50,033 nt of DNA from PVC group bacterium (GTDB lineage Bacteria; Auribacterota; Erginobacteria; Erginobacterales; PUNC01), in assembly GCA_003551625.1 (NCBI GenBank), contig PUNC01000175.1, positions 1 through 50,033 of the forward strand. Reading direction: 5' to 3'. Every line of letters starts with the position of its first letter. The stretch's first letter is position 1. Of the stretch, positions 41,067 to 49,651 are shown one piece after another. Below the pieces are notes generated by a model that ran no database searches, was not told the origin of the DNA, and saw only the letters and a program-made list of their open reading frames with translations. The translations under genes and the position numbers were made by a program.

Positions 41067-42797
41067 TCAGTACCCCGTATACCAGGCGATCCGGGACCGC
41101 TCGAGTTCCCCCAACGCCCTTTGCGCGGGATTAAGGCGCCCTTCCGCCCTTCGGCTCCACTGCCAGCCCCCCCCGGCCAGGAGCAGGAAGAAAACCAGCG
41201 ACAGGACGATAAAAATCGCCCTCACGCCCCGGTCCGGACCGGCGGTCCGGGCCAGCCGGAAGACGATCGCCAGGGCCATCGCCGCCGCCACCGCCAGCAC
41301 CGGCAACAGGCTCCCCCCCGGCGATAGCCCCGCCAGGATACCCAGATTGCCGGCGATTCTTCCTTCCGCGAAAAGCCTCCAACCCACCTCGTAGATCGGG
41401 TTGGCGAAAGCGAGCGGGAAGTAGGGAAAGGTGGCCGTCCCTAAAAAAGTCACGGTCAGGGAGAATACCGCCAGGGGGCCGAAGAGCAAAGACAGCCAGG
41501 AACGAGCGCTTTCACCCCGGCGGGCGATCAGGAAAACCGCCGCGGTCGCCAGAAAAGGGAGAATCGGGACCAGGTGTCTCGGCCCCATCGCCCACCCCCC
41601 CTCCCACTCCACGAAGGCGGCCAGAAAGAGAAGATAAAACAGGCCGACGGCGGCGAAGAAAACCCCCTCCTTCCTCCAACCGCGCTCGCGGATCATCGCC
41701 GCCAACCCCGGAAGGGCCAGGACAAGGAAGGGAGAATAAACGAATAATCCCCGCCGGGAGCCCGCGAGAAGTCTCCCCAGAATTTCCAGGCGGGGCGCGA
41801 CGAAACCGGAAAAAGTCTGTCCGGGAACAAGGGCGAATTGTCCGAAATCTTCAAACATATACGGAAAAGACAGCGGATGACCGAAACAGGACCAGTGGTA
41901 ATAAAAGAGCGCGGCCAGGGGAATCGAGCTTCCCACGAGGAAGAAATACAGAACCGGAGCTCCCCGCCGGCAGAAATAGAGGAAAACAAGAATCACCCCG
42001 GCGGCGATCACCGCCGCGCCCGCCCGGCCGACCACCGGAGGAAGGTAACCATACCAGTTGACCGCCGCGTAAACGAGCAGGGCGGCCGCCAGCAGGTAGT
42101 AAACCAGCCGCCGGGCGCTGAAGGCTTCGCGGGCGTAAAGGAGGAGCAGAAAAACTCCCACCGCCGCCGGATACTCGATCATAAAGGCCAGACCACAGAG
42201 AAAGCCGGCCGGAACCATCGAACCGATGCCGGCGGAGGCGCGGGAGCCGGTCCGGATCACGACAAACGCCAGAAAGAGGGCGATGGCGGCCAGCTGGTGA
42301 CCGTAGAACATCGCCGAATAGGGCCAGGCGATCGTTCCCAGGGCGTAGGCCAGAAGAAAGGGGAGCCTTAAGGAACGGGAGGCCCCGAAGTTCCCCCAGA
42401 AACGATAGAGCGCCAACAGGAAAAGCGCCGAAGGAAGGGCCACCACGGCGACCTTGATAAAATAGAGCCGGAGCGGCTCGGGATAGCGGGCGCCGCGGGC
42501 GGCCTCGATCCGGCGCAGAACCAGATAGGCCGGAACGGCCAGGAACGAAGCGCCGGGGGCCTTGTTCGAGTAGTAGCGGCCCAGGTGCCTGGCCTTGTCC
42601 TGGGTGTCGCGGACGGCGATCAGGTCGTCGATCGAGAACCGCCCGTAATCGACCATCGCCTGAAGAAGGTAAAACCGGCTGTATTCGTTGGTATTGCGGA
42701 ATACCGGCCAGTCGTAGGTGAAGTAGGCGTAACAGAAGAAGACCAGCAGCACCGCCAGCCAGGGAGATCTACGGGATTGAGAGAGAGTTCCTTCCAT
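41067..42797 (-). CDS. Polytopic membrane protein, GT-C glycosyltransferase-like
   Basis: A 576-residue protein with about 12-13 membrane segments. The first periplasmic loop holds NEYSRFYLLQAMVDYGRFSIDD and a later YYSNKAPGASFLAVPAYLVLRR; this arrangement, with an early acidic loop, resembles GT-C enzymes such as ARNT/PMT, which use polyprenyl-phosphate sugar donors. MGPRHLVPILPF near residue 400 is also common in this group. I recognise no exact family. The LPS/glycan setting on the other side of the OmpW-like gene is consistent with a surface-sugar role, but this is inference. Confidence 0.65.
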   Translation of the reverse strand: MEGTLSQSRRSPWLAVLLVFFCYAYFTYDWPVFRNTNEYSRFYLLQAMVDYGRFSIDDLIAVRDTQDKARHLGRYYSNKAPGASFLAVPAYLVLRRIEAARGARYPEPLRLYFIKVAVVALPSALFLLALYRFWGNFGASRSLRLPFLLAYALGTIAWPYSAMFYGHQLAAIALFLAFVVIRTGSRASAGIGSMVPAGFLCGLAFMIEYPAAVGVFLLLLYAREAFSARRLVYYLLAAALLVYAAVNWYGYLPPVVGRAGAAVIAAGVILVFLYFCRRGAPVLYFFLVGSSIPLAALFYYHWSCFGHPLSFPYMFEDFGQFALVPGQTFSGFVAPRLEILGRLLAGSRRGLFVYSPFLVLALPGLAAMIRERGWRKEGVFFAAVGLFYLLFLAAFVEWEGGWAMGPRHLVPILPFLATAAVFLIARRGESARSWLSLLFGPLAVFSLTVTFLGTATFPYFPLAFANPIYEVGWRLFAEGRIAGNLGILAGLSPGGSLLPVLAVAAAMALAIVFRLARTAGPDRGVRAIFIVLSLVFFLLLAGGGWQWSRRAEGRLNPAQRALGELERSRIAWYTGY

Positions 42798-42871
42798 AAC
42801 GCCTCATAACCCTCCCGGTTCGGCGGTGAAAAGGGTCCTCCGGGGCTTTGAACATCAACCGCGGCCTTTCG

Positions 42872-43096
42872 CTACCCCTCGACTTCCTCGACCTTCTCGA
42901 CCTCGGGCACCAGTTCCTTGATTCTTTTCTCCACTCGCTGGCGAAGAGTGAAGGTGGCGAAAGGACATCCGGAACAGGCCCCGGTCAGCTTCACCCGGAC
43001 CGTACCCCCCTCGATCCCCACCAGCTCAATGTCGCCGCCGTCGGCCTGGAGAAAACCCCTGATCTCCTCCAACGCTTTCTCAACCTTCTCTCTCAT
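42872..43096 (-). CDS. NifU-like Fe-S scaffold/carrier domain protein
   Basis: A 74-residue stand-alone NifU C-terminal domain. FLQADGGDIELVGIEGGTVRVKLTGACSGCPFATFTL carries the CxxC that binds a labile Fe-S cluster (Nfu type). It probably delivers clusters to apo-proteins; several Fe-S enzymes are encoded nearby (UDG, radical SAM, AddB). It is downstream of cysE in the same direction, linking cysteine synthesis and Fe-S assembly. Confidence 0.92.
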   Translation of the reverse strand: MREKVEKALEEIRGFLQADGGDIELVGIEGGTVRVKLTGACSGCPFATFTLRQRVEKRIKELVPEVEKVEEVEG

Positions 43097-43156
43097 TAAA
43101 TTTTTCCTCCGGAATAATTTTCAATTACAGTTTACAGACCCGTTCCCGGTTTGAAC

Positions 43157-43180
43157 GGATCACCGATCACGGATCACCGT
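43157..43180. repeat. Short tandem GGATCACCG words between nifU-like gene and cysE
   Basis: CGGATCACCGATCACGGATCACCG: three overlapping copies of a GATCAC word with an 8-9 bp period. Part of a wider set of short-word arrays in gaps of this window. Confidence 0.6.
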
Positions 43181-43183
43181 CTT

Positions 43184-43927
43184 TCAGATCCCCCCTCCCG
43201 AATCAAAGCTCTCCTCCCCGGAAAAGAATTCCCGGACGATCTCGCGTTTCTTCTCCTCCCACGCCCGGTCGATCTGATCGGTCACTCCTCCTCCGCCCTC
43301 CAACCGCTGGAGCCGGTCTTCCAGCCGGGTCTGCTCTTTCATAATCCACTTGACGGCGTCGGCGACCGGGTCGGGAAGCTGGGCGTGCTGGAGCTCCTGG
43401 AGTTCCTGCTGGCTGAAACCCAGCGCCGCCCGGCCGGGAACGCCGACCACGGTGGCCCCGGCGGGCACGTCGCGGATAACCACCGAGCCCGCGCCGATTC
43501 GAGCGTGATCGCCCACCCTGATCGGACCGAGCAGGATCGCTCCGGCGCCGACCTCCACGCAGCGGCCGAGGGTGGGGTGGCGTTTGTCCTTGACCTTGCT
43601 CGTCCCCCCGAGCACCGCTCCCTGGTAAAGCAGGCAGCATTCCCCCACCTCGGCGGTCTGGCCGATCACCACGCCGGCGCCGTGATCGATGAAGACTCCC
43701 GGCGCCAGCCGGGCGGCCGGGTGGATCTCGACCCCGGTCAGCCAGCGGGATAAATAGGCCAGCATCCGGGCCAAAGTCTTCAGCCCCGACCGCCAGAGAA
43801 CGGCCGCCGCCCGATGCAGCCAGACGGCGTGCAGCCCCTGGTAGCAGAGCAGGACCTCCAGCAGGTGCCGGGCGGCCGGGTCATTCTCCCGCGCCGCCGC
43901 GATATCTTTCTTCAGTGTCCGCAGCAC
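43184..43927 (-). CDS. cysE: Serine O-acetyltransferase
   Basis: A 247-residue CysE (EpsC-like short form). Left-handed beta-helix hexapeptides follow the helical N-terminal domain: GVEIHPAARLAPGVFIDHGAGVVIGQTAEVGECCLLYQGAVLGG and RHPTLGRCVEVGAGAILLGPIRVGDHARIGAGSVVIRDVPAG. The histidine in IDHGAGVVIG is catalytic. It acetylates serine to O-acetylserine, the first step to cysteine. The C-terminal ~60 residues are longer than usual and charged. Followed by the NifU-like gene. Confidence 0.95.
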   Translation of the reverse strand: MLRTLKKDIAAARENDPAARHLLEVLLCYQGLHAVWLHRAAAVLWRSGLKTLARMLAYLSRWLTGVEIHPAARLAPGVFIDHGAGVVIGQTAEVGECCLLYQGAVLGGTSKVKDKRHPTLGRCVEVGAGAILLGPIRVGDHARIGAGSVVIRDVPAGATVVGVPGRAALGFSQQELQELQHAQLPDPVADAVKWIMKEQTRLEDRLQRLEGGGGVTDQIDRAWEEKKREIVREFFSGEESFDSGGGI

Positions 43928-43945
43928 AGTGAACGGTCTCCGTCG

Positions 43946-43981
43946 TCACCCCCGCCAGCCGGAGACGCGCGGCGGGGGTGA
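43946..43981. other. 11-bp stem-loop upstream of cysE
   Basis: TCACCCCCGCC (43946-43956) pairs with GGCGGGGGTGA (43971-43981) around a 14-nt loop, in the 61-bp gap between the thioesterase and cysE. No T-run follows on the minus strand, so it is more likely a leader structure or processing site than a terminator. Confidence 0.5.
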
Positions 43982-43988
43982 AATACCG

Positions 43989-44432
43989 CTATTCCGCGTC
44001 CCGGGCCAGCCTCTTCAATTCCTCCGGCAGCCGCAGCGGCCGGGAAGCGGAGGAAAGGCAAGCGTGGACAGTATACCCTTCCGCCAGCAGGATGTCATCC
44101 CGGGTCAACCGGTATTCGATGCGAATCCGGGCGCCGGACGCGGAAGCGACCCAGCCCGCCACCGTCAGGAGATCGTCGTAACGGGCCGGGGAGCGGTAGC
44201 GGCAGTACGCCTCCACCACCGGCAGGGTCAAACCCCGCGCCTCCCATTCCTTGTAGGTCAAACCTCCCCGGCGCAACAGTTCGTTGCGAAGCCGCTCGAA
44301 ATAAACCAGGTGGTTGGCGTAATAGACCACCCCCATCTGGTCGGTATCGGCGTAGGGTACGCGGTAGTCGATCCTGACCGCCCGGTGGGGAACGGACGGC
44401 AAAGTGTTATCGGGGCGCGATTCCATATTCAT
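43989..44432 (-). CDS. YbgC-like acyl-CoA thioesterase (4HBT hotdog fold)
   Basis: A 147-residue hotdog protein. YADTDQMGVVYYANHLVYFERLRNELL holds the catalytic Asp (D in YADTDQMG) and the Tyr-Ala-Asn-His motif of the YbgC/4-hydroxybenzoyl-CoA thioesterase group. It hydrolyses short or medium acyl-CoA; in proteobacteria ybgC sits with tol-pal. Here it overlaps the end of the NtrC-type gene by 26 bp (20 bp with the second ATG), so it is transcribed with the two-component genes. Confidence 0.92.
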   Translation of the reverse strand: MNMESRPDNTLPSVPHRAVRIDYRVPYADTDQMGVVYYANHLVYFERLRNELLRRGGLTYKEWEARGLTLPVVEAYCRYRSPARYDDLLTVAGWVASASGARIRIEYRLTRDDILLAEGYTVHACLSSASRPLRLPEELKRLARDAE

Positions 44433-45759
44433 CCAGCTTCCGGTAGAGCGTCCGGCGGCTGATTCCCAGCCGCTCGGCCGCCCGGCTCTTGTTTCCCCCG
44501 GAGGCGCGGAGCGCCTGAACGATGATATCCTTCTCCGCCGACTTCAAATTGAGCGTGGACGGGCGGGAGACCGGGGCTTCGGAAGGCGCGTCGCGGATCT
44601 GGGGCGGAAGGTCGTCGATATCGAGCGCGGAGGACTTGGTCAGCACCACCATCGACTCCACGCAGTTTTTCAACTCCCGCACGTTTCCGGGCCAGTCATA
44701 CGACTGCAGGAGATGAATCGCCCGGGGGGTTATCGCGGATACCTCCTTGCCGTTGGCCTCGCTGAACTCCCGGATGAAGTAACTGGTCAAAAGGGGAATA
44801 TCCTCCCGCCGATCCCGCAGCGGCGGAATATGGATCCTGACCACGTTGAGCCGGTAGTAAAAATCTTCCCGGAACGAACCCTCCGCGATCCTGGCCTCGA
44901 GGTCGCTGTTGGTGGCGGCCAGAACCCGAACATCGACCCGGATCGGCCGGCCGCCCCCGACCCTCTCGAACTCCCGGCTCTCGAGCACGCGGAGAAGCTT
45001 GACCTGGATTCCGGGCGGGATCTCTCCAACCTCGTCCAGGAAAATGGTTCCGCCGTCGGCCAGCTCGAAACGCCCTTTCTTCTGCCCGACGGCGCCGGTG
45101 AAAGCGCCTTTTTCGTGCCCGAAGAGCTCGCTTTCCAGAAGAGTGGGCGCGAGGGAAGCGCAATGCACCGGGAAGAAAGGCCGGCCGGAGCGGGGACTCT
45201 GGTGGTGGATCGCCCGGGCCACCAGTTCCTTCCCGGTGCCGGATTCCCCGCTGATCAGGACCGTGGCGGTGCTGTTACGGATCTGGCGGATCATCTCGTA
45301 TATCCGCTCCATCGGGGCGCTGCGGCCGATCAGGCTCTCGAAACCGAACCGTTTCTCGAGCTGCTCCTTGAGGTAGATGTTTTCGGCCTCCAGATTTTTC
45401 TTCTTCAGGGTCCTCTCGATCAACAGCTCCAGCTGATCGAGATTGACCGGCTTGGTCAGGTAGTCGTGCGCGCCCTGTTTCATCGCCGCCACCGCGGTCT
45501 CCACCGTGCCGTAAGCGGTCATAATGATAAAGACCGTGGCCGGAGCCAGGGACTGGACTTTTTTCAGCAATTCCAGGCCGTCCATACCCGGCATCTTCAA
45601 GTCGGCAAGCACGATGTCCACCGGTTCCGTCCCCAGGATTTCCACCGCCCGCCGGCCGTCTTCGGCCGTCAGCGCCCGATAGCCCAACGCCGCGATCGCC
45701 TCCTTCAGGCCCTCCCGGGTGTTCTTTTCGTCATCCACGACCAGAATGACGGCGCTCAT
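44407..45759 (-). CDS. NtrC-family sigma54-dependent response regulator
   Basis: A 450-residue enhancer-binding protein. Receiver domain (residues 1-~120, phosphoacceptor Asp in VLADLKMPGMDG, Lys in LTKPVN), AAA+ domain (GESGTGKELVARAIH Walker A; GAFTGA loop that contacts sigma54; GTIFLDEVGEI Walker B), and a Fis-type HTH at the end (GGNKSRAAERLGISRRTLYRKL). It needs phosphorylation by the kinase encoded just upstream, with which it overlaps in ATGA. Target operons unknown; see the sigma54 promoter before dnaK. Confidence 0.97.
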   Translation of the reverse strand: MSAVILVVDDEKNTREGLKEAIAALGYRALTAEDGRRAVEILGTEPVDIVLADLKMPGMDGLELLKKVQSLAPATVFIIMTAYGTVETAVAAMKQGAHDYLTKPVNLDQLELLIERTLKKKNLEAENIYLKEQLEKRFGFESLIGRSAPMERIYEMIRQIRNSTATVLISGESGTGKELVARAIHHQSPRSGRPFFPVHCASLAPTLLESELFGHEKGAFTGAVGQKKGRFELADGGTIFLDEVGEIPPGIQVKLLRVLESREFERVGGGRPIRVDVRVLAATNSDLEARIAEGSFREDFYYRLNVVRIHIPPLRDRREDIPLLTSYFIREFSEANGKEVSAITPRAIHLLQSYDWPGNVRELKNCVESMVVLTKSSALDIDDLPPQIRDAPSEAPVSRPSTLNLKSAEKDIIVQALRASGGNKSRAAERLGISRRTLYRKLDEYGIAPR

Positions 45760-46931
45760 AACTCGCCTTCCGTTTTTCGGCCCGATTCGAGCATCTTGAT
45801 CCGGGCGGGGCGACGGGGCAGCCTTACCACCACCTCCGTCCCCACGCCGGACTCGGATTTAATCTCCAGGGTTCCGCCGTGCTGGCGGATGATCTTATAG
45901 ACCACCAGCAAGCCGAGGCCGGAACCCCCCGATCTTCCGGAGAAGAAGGCCCGGGGAATATCGGAGAGTTCATCGGCCGGGATCCCCTCCCCCTGATCGA
46001 GGATCGAAACTAATATATGGGGGTCGCGCTCCTTTACCCCGATCTCAATCGAGCCGCCCCGGTGCATCGCCCGGGCCGAATTCTTGATCAGGTTGATGAT
46101 CACCTGCTTGATCAGGTTCCGGTCGAACTTGCCCCTGACCGGCGAGCGGGGATAGACGCGCTTGAGCCCGATCTTCCTCTTCTTCAGCTCGTCCTCGAGC
46201 AGCACCAGCGCCCGCTCCACCACTTCCACCATATCTTCGTCTCGCAGGTCGAGGGAAGCGGGACGGAGCGCTTTGAGAAACTGGCCGACTATCTCGTCGA
46301 GGCGGCCGATCTCCTCCTGGAGGACCCGGGTGGACCGCTTGAGCTTGTCATCGCGGGAACGGCGGGTCCGGCGGTCGATCAACTGGGCGTGAATGGAGAG
46401 GGAACTTAAGGGATTGCCGAGTTCGTGCGCGACGGCGGCGGTAAGATAGCTTAACAGGTCCAACCGCTCGGCCCGGCCGGCGGCTTCCTCGATCTGTCGC
46501 TGGCGGGTGTAATCGGTGAAAAGCAGCAGTACCCCCCGGAACCCCCCTTCCCCATCCCAGAGAGAGCTCCGGCTCACCCGGATCCAGCGGAGACGGGGAC
46601 GCAGAACCTTGATCTCCTTCACCGCCGACTGGCCGGGAAGCTCGAACCCCTCATCGACAATCTCCCGGATGACCGGATCGCCGATGGTCTCTTCCAAAGC
46701 GCTGCCCTGTTTTTCCGCCGGCAGATCGAGAAGAAAAACGGCCGCGCGGTTGACCAGGGCCAGCCGGCGGTTTTCATCTACGACCAGCACCCCCTCCTGC
46801 ATACTGTTGAAGATCCTCTCCAGCAGGATCTTTTCCCGGGCCAGACGGCCGAGGTAGTCTCCGACCACCTGCCGCTGGGAAGGTTCCAGCCTTTTGATCA
46901 GACGTTCCAGGATTTTTTTCTGAGGGGACAT
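45756..46931 (-). CDS. Soluble PAS-domain histidine kinase, NtrB-like
   Basis: A 391-residue kinase without membrane segments. An N-terminal helical region leads to a PAS domain (about residues 38-140: SMQEGVLVVDENRRLALVNRAA), then the phosphoacceptor box AHELGNPLSSLSIHAQ, and a HATPase domain (NLIKNSARAMHRGGSIEI, DQGEGIP, GSGLGLLVVYKI). A cytosolic sensor of an internal signal; partner of the downstream NtrC-type regulator. It begins the two-component part of the proC operon, 30 bp after pnp. Confidence 0.95.
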   Translation of the reverse strand: MSPQKKILERLIKRLEPSQRQVVGDYLGRLAREKILLERIFNSMQEGVLVVDENRRLALVNRAAVFLLDLPAEKQGSALEETIGDPVIREIVDEGFELPGQSAVKEIKVLRPRLRWIRVSRSSLWDGEGGFRGVLLLFTDYTRQRQIEEAAGRAERLDLLSYLTAAVAHELGNPLSSLSIHAQLIDRRTRRSRDDKLKRSTRVLQEEIGRLDEIVGQFLKALRPASLDLRDEDMVEVVERALVLLEDELKKRKIGLKRVYPRSPVRGKFDRNLIKQVIINLIKNSARAMHRGGSIEIGVKERDPHILVSILDQGEGIPADELSDIPRAFFSGRSGGSGLGLLVVYKIIRQHGGTLEIKSESGVGTEVVVRLPRRPARIKMLESGRKTEGEL

Positions 46932-46961
46932 TTTTTCTTTCGGAAAAAATTCGCTTGCCTT

Positions 46962-47783
46962 TTACAACCCCGGCAGAACCCCTTCCAGCAATGATGCCAG
47001 ATCGGGCGCGATTTTTCGGGCGACGGCCAGGACTTCTTCGGGAATCAATGGTTTGAGGGGAAATTTATAGCACTCGTCGCTCAGTCCGGTAAGGACCAGA
47101 GTCTTCAAGCCGCAGTAAGCGGCGACGATGACTTCCGGGATCACCGACATCCCGACCGCGTCCGCCCCCATCCACCGGCAGGCCCGATACTCGGCGGCGG
47201 TCTCGAAGTTCGGCCCGGAGACCGCGGTCAGCACTCCGGGGCGGAGAGCGATCCCCTTGGCGGCGGCGACGCGGAGCGCCAGCTCCACCAGTTCCGGCGT
47301 GTAGGCCCGGCTGAGGTCGACGAAACGCGGGCCCGGCAAAGGCGGGTCCGGTTCGGTCAAGGGGTTTCCTCCCAGCAGGTTGATGTGGCTGGTGACGACC
47401 ATTATCGATCCGGCCGGCATCTCGGGATTGAGGCTGCCGGCGGCGTTGGTTGTTATCATAACCCGGCAGCCCAGCAGCTTCATCAACCAGACGGGAAAGG
47501 TCACCTCGGAAAGCCGGTACCCTTCATAGAAGTGAAACCTCCCCTGAAAAGCGACGACCCGCTTTCCTCCCCATTCGCCCCAGATCAGCCGTCCGGCGTG
47601 GCCGATGACCGTGGAGACGGGAAAGCCGGGAAGCGCGGAATATTCGGCTTGGCCCCGGACGGAGATATTCTCGGTCAACTCGCCCAGGCCGCTGCCCAGG
47701 ACCAAACCCGCCTCGGGCGGGAAACCGATCATCTCCCGCACGGCGGCCGCGGCCGCTTCCAGTCTCTCCTGCAGTCTTGTCAA
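46962..47783 (-). CDS. Purine nucleoside phosphorylase
   Basis: A 273-residue trimeric-type PNP/MTAP family protein. LVLGSGLGELTENI and the TNAAGSLNPEMPAGSIMVVTSHINLLGGNPL segment are typical, as is AVSGPNFETAAEYRA. The usual base-specificity Asn (in a TN motif) is not seen where expected: the segment reads LVLTGLSDECYKF, so substrate preference may differ from standard PNP. It splits purine nucleosides with phosphate for salvage. In an operon with yggT and proC. Confidence 0.88.
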   Translation of the reverse strand: MTRLQERLEAAAAAVREMIGFPPEAGLVLGSGLGELTENISVRGQAEYSALPGFPVSTVIGHAGRLIWGEWGGKRVVAFQGRFHFYEGYRLSEVTFPVWLMKLLGCRVMITTNAAGSLNPEMPAGSIMVVTSHINLLGGNPLTEPDPPLPGPRFVDLSRAYTPELVELALRVAAAKGIALRPGVLTAVSGPNFETAAEYRACRWMGADAVGMSVIPEVIVAAYCGLKTLVLTGLSDECYKFPLKPLIPEEVLAVARKIAPDLASLLEGVLPGL

Positions 47784-47805
47784 GATGGTTCCTCCTTAAC
47801 CCGGA

Positions 47806-48642
47806 TTAGACTACCGATATCGAAGCCCCGAGATTGGCCAGCAGGTCCATCACCAGCCGCTCCACGAAATAGATCACCAGGATCGCCACCAGCGGGGTCA
47901 GGTCGAAGCTGCCGACCTGCAACCTCAAGGGACGGAACGGCCGGATGAAAACCTCGGCCAGCGATTCCAGCCCGTAGAAACGCCCCCCGCCCATACTGAA
48001 GGCCCTCAACCAGCTTAAGATCACCGCCGCGATGATCAGGTAGCGGATGACCGGCAGCAGACGCGCCGCCAGCGCGACGGCGATCAGCGGCGACCCCCAC
48101 CAGGGCGATGATTCCGGCAGCAACAGGCCCGCGGAGGCCAGCCCCACCCGCCCGGCGGCCAGCAGGACCGCGTAACCGGCAAAGAGGCCTCCCCATCCCG
48201 CGCGGTCCAGCCTTACCGGGGGAAGGGCGAAGTCGATAAGCCTCTTGGTCTCGTCGCCCGGCATTCCCGGCGGCCAGAACCTGACGATAAAAAGCGTGAA
48301 TAAGTAAAACTGAAAAATGAAGTTGAAGTAGCGAACCAGACTCGCCGCCGGGCGCCAGAGAAGCTGCGACCGATCGAAACTCCAGACCGCGGCGCCGAAA
48401 TTTATCGACGGCGCCTCCAGGGTCAGGCCGCGAATCAGCACCAGGAGAACAAGACAGATCCAGAGCGATAGCGGCCGGCCGGCCCGGACCGGGAGCCTGG
48501 ACAGGGGAACGACCACCGGATCGGTCGCCTTGACGATAAAACGGTAGATCCGGTTGAAGGCCGCCTGCCCGGTATCGGCGATGGTCAGCCGGAGAAGAAG
48601 CAGGAGAAAGTAACCGTTGAAAAGCAGGGGAAGCAGGTCCAT
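47806..48642 (-). CDS. YggT family membrane protein
   Basis: A 278-residue protein with two YggT units (about residues 1-95 and 150-275) and about six to eight membrane segments. Each unit has a helix pair with R-x-P-type ends (TDPVVVPLSRLPVRAG and RPFRPLRLQVGSFDLTPL). The family is linked with division or ion homeostasis (YlmG/SepF neighbourhood) and is commonly encoded next to proC, as here. Double-unit form. Precise role unknown. Confidence 0.88.
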   Translation of the reverse strand: MDLLPLLFNGYFLLLLLRLTIADTGQAAFNRIYRFIVKATDPVVVPLSRLPVRAGRPLSLWICLVLLVLIRGLTLEAPSINFGAAVWSFDRSQLLWRPAASLVRYFNFIFQFYLFTLFIVRFWPPGMPGDETKRLIDFALPPVRLDRAGWGGLFAGYAVLLAAGRVGLASAGLLLPESSPWWGSPLIAVALAARLLPVIRYLIIAAVILSWLRAFSMGGGRFYGLESLAEVFIRPFRPLRLQVGSFDLTPLVAILVIYFVERLVMDLLANLGASISVV

Positions 48643-48643
48643 C

Positions 48644-49468
48644 CTATCCTCGGCTTTCCCGGCCCAGCTCCCGGCTGCGTTCCCAGGCTTTCCTGACCGC
48701 CTCCTTCAGCATTCCCGCGAATCCCGACTCCTCCAGAACCTTGAGCGCGGCCTCGGTGGTGCCGCCGGGCGAGGTGACCCGCCGGCGGAGAATATCGGCG
48801 GGATCGCCGGACCCTTCCAGAAGCTTGGCCGATCCCACGACCGTTCTTACCGCCAGCGTTTCGGCCAGTTCCGCCTCAAAGCCCAATTCCCGCCCGGCGG
48901 CGGCCAGCGCCTCGGTAAAATAGTAAAGATAGGCGGGGCCGCTGCCGCTGATCGCGGTGACCGCGTCCATCATCTCTTCGTCGAGCCGGACCACCCGGGC
49001 CACCGAGGAGAGGATCCTTTCGGCCAGCGCCAGATGTTCCTCCCCGGCATACTTTCCCGGGCTGACGGCCGCCACCCCGGCCTTGATCAGAACCGGGGTG
49101 TTGGGCATCACCCGAATCACCGGGATCTTCTTCCCTACCGTCTTTTCCAGGCGCGAGGTGGGCACGCCCGCCAGAATCGATACCAGAAGCTGCTGCGGCT
49201 TCAACTCGGGACCGATCTCCCGCAGGACGGGAGAGAGGTGCTGGGGTTTTATCGCCAGGACGACGATATCGCCGAAACGGGCGGCCCGGCGGTTGTCTTC
49301 CGTCACCTTTACCAACAGCCCCTGCGAGATCTCGCGGCGGCGGCGTTCGTCGCGGTCGGCGGCCATAATCTCCTCGCCGGAAAATATCTCCGACGACTGC
49401 AGCCCGCGGATCAGGGCTTCGCCCATATTTCCCGAGCCGATGAAGGAAATTTTTTTTCTTTCGTTCAT
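48644..49468 (-). CDS. proC: Pyrroline-5-carboxylate reductase
   Basis: A 274-residue ProC, starting at the ATG at 49468 (GGAGAAGAGA upstream), since the ORF-track extension lies in the promoter. Rossmann FIGSGNMGEALIRGL at the N-terminus; VLAIKPQHLSPVL and VRVMPNTPVLIKAGVAA; the C-terminal proline-binding region VTAISGSGPAYLYYFTEALAAAG and VTSPGGTTEAALKVLE. It reduces pyrroline-5-carboxylate to proline. First gene of a long minus-strand operon. Confidence 0.97.
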   Translation of the reverse strand: MNERKKISFIGSGNMGEALIRGLQSSEIFSGEEIMAADRDERRRREISQGLLVKVTEDNRRAARFGDIVVLAIKPQHLSPVLREIGPELKPQQLLVSILAGVPTSRLEKTVGKKIPVIRVMPNTPVLIKAGVAAVSPGKYAGEEHLALAERILSSVARVVRLDEEMMDAVTAISGSGPAYLYYFTEALAAAGRELGFEAELAETLAVRTVVGSAKLLEGSGDPADILRRRVTSPGGTTEAALKVLEESGFAGMLKEAVRKAWERSRELGRESRG

Positions 49469-49502
49469 ATTCTCTTCTCCGTTGTGGCGCGCAACAAGAT
49501 TC

Positions 49503-49531
49503 ATTATGAGACATTTAGTCACAGCGCGCAA
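49503..49531 (-). promoter_or_regulatory. Promoter candidate for proC, TTGCGC-N17-CATAAT
   Basis: TTGCGC (49531-49526) and CATAAT (49508-49503) are 17 bp apart on the minus strand, with transcription expected near 49496. Just downstream lies a near-palindrome around GCGCGC (TTGTTGCGCGCCACAA) before the RBS, a possible operator. Confidence 0.55.
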
Positions 49532-49621
49532 GGACAAGTAAAGGATACTGCTCTAAGCAATAACAGGTTTTTATTCAGAAAAACGAGGGAAGTCCTCTTA
49601 AGAGTTCCGGCCGGCGGGCGA

Positions 49622-49651
49622 TTAACCCGGATTATGAATAATCCGGGTTAA
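49622..49651. repeat. 30-bp perfect hairpin overlapping the radical SAM stop codon
   Basis: TTAACCCGGATTAT and ATAATCCGGGTTAA form a perfect 14-bp stem with a GA loop; the stop codon of the radical SAM gene is inside it. The arm word TTAACCCGGATTA also occurs at 47796-47808 around the yggT stop. No U-tract on either strand. Confidence 0.8.
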
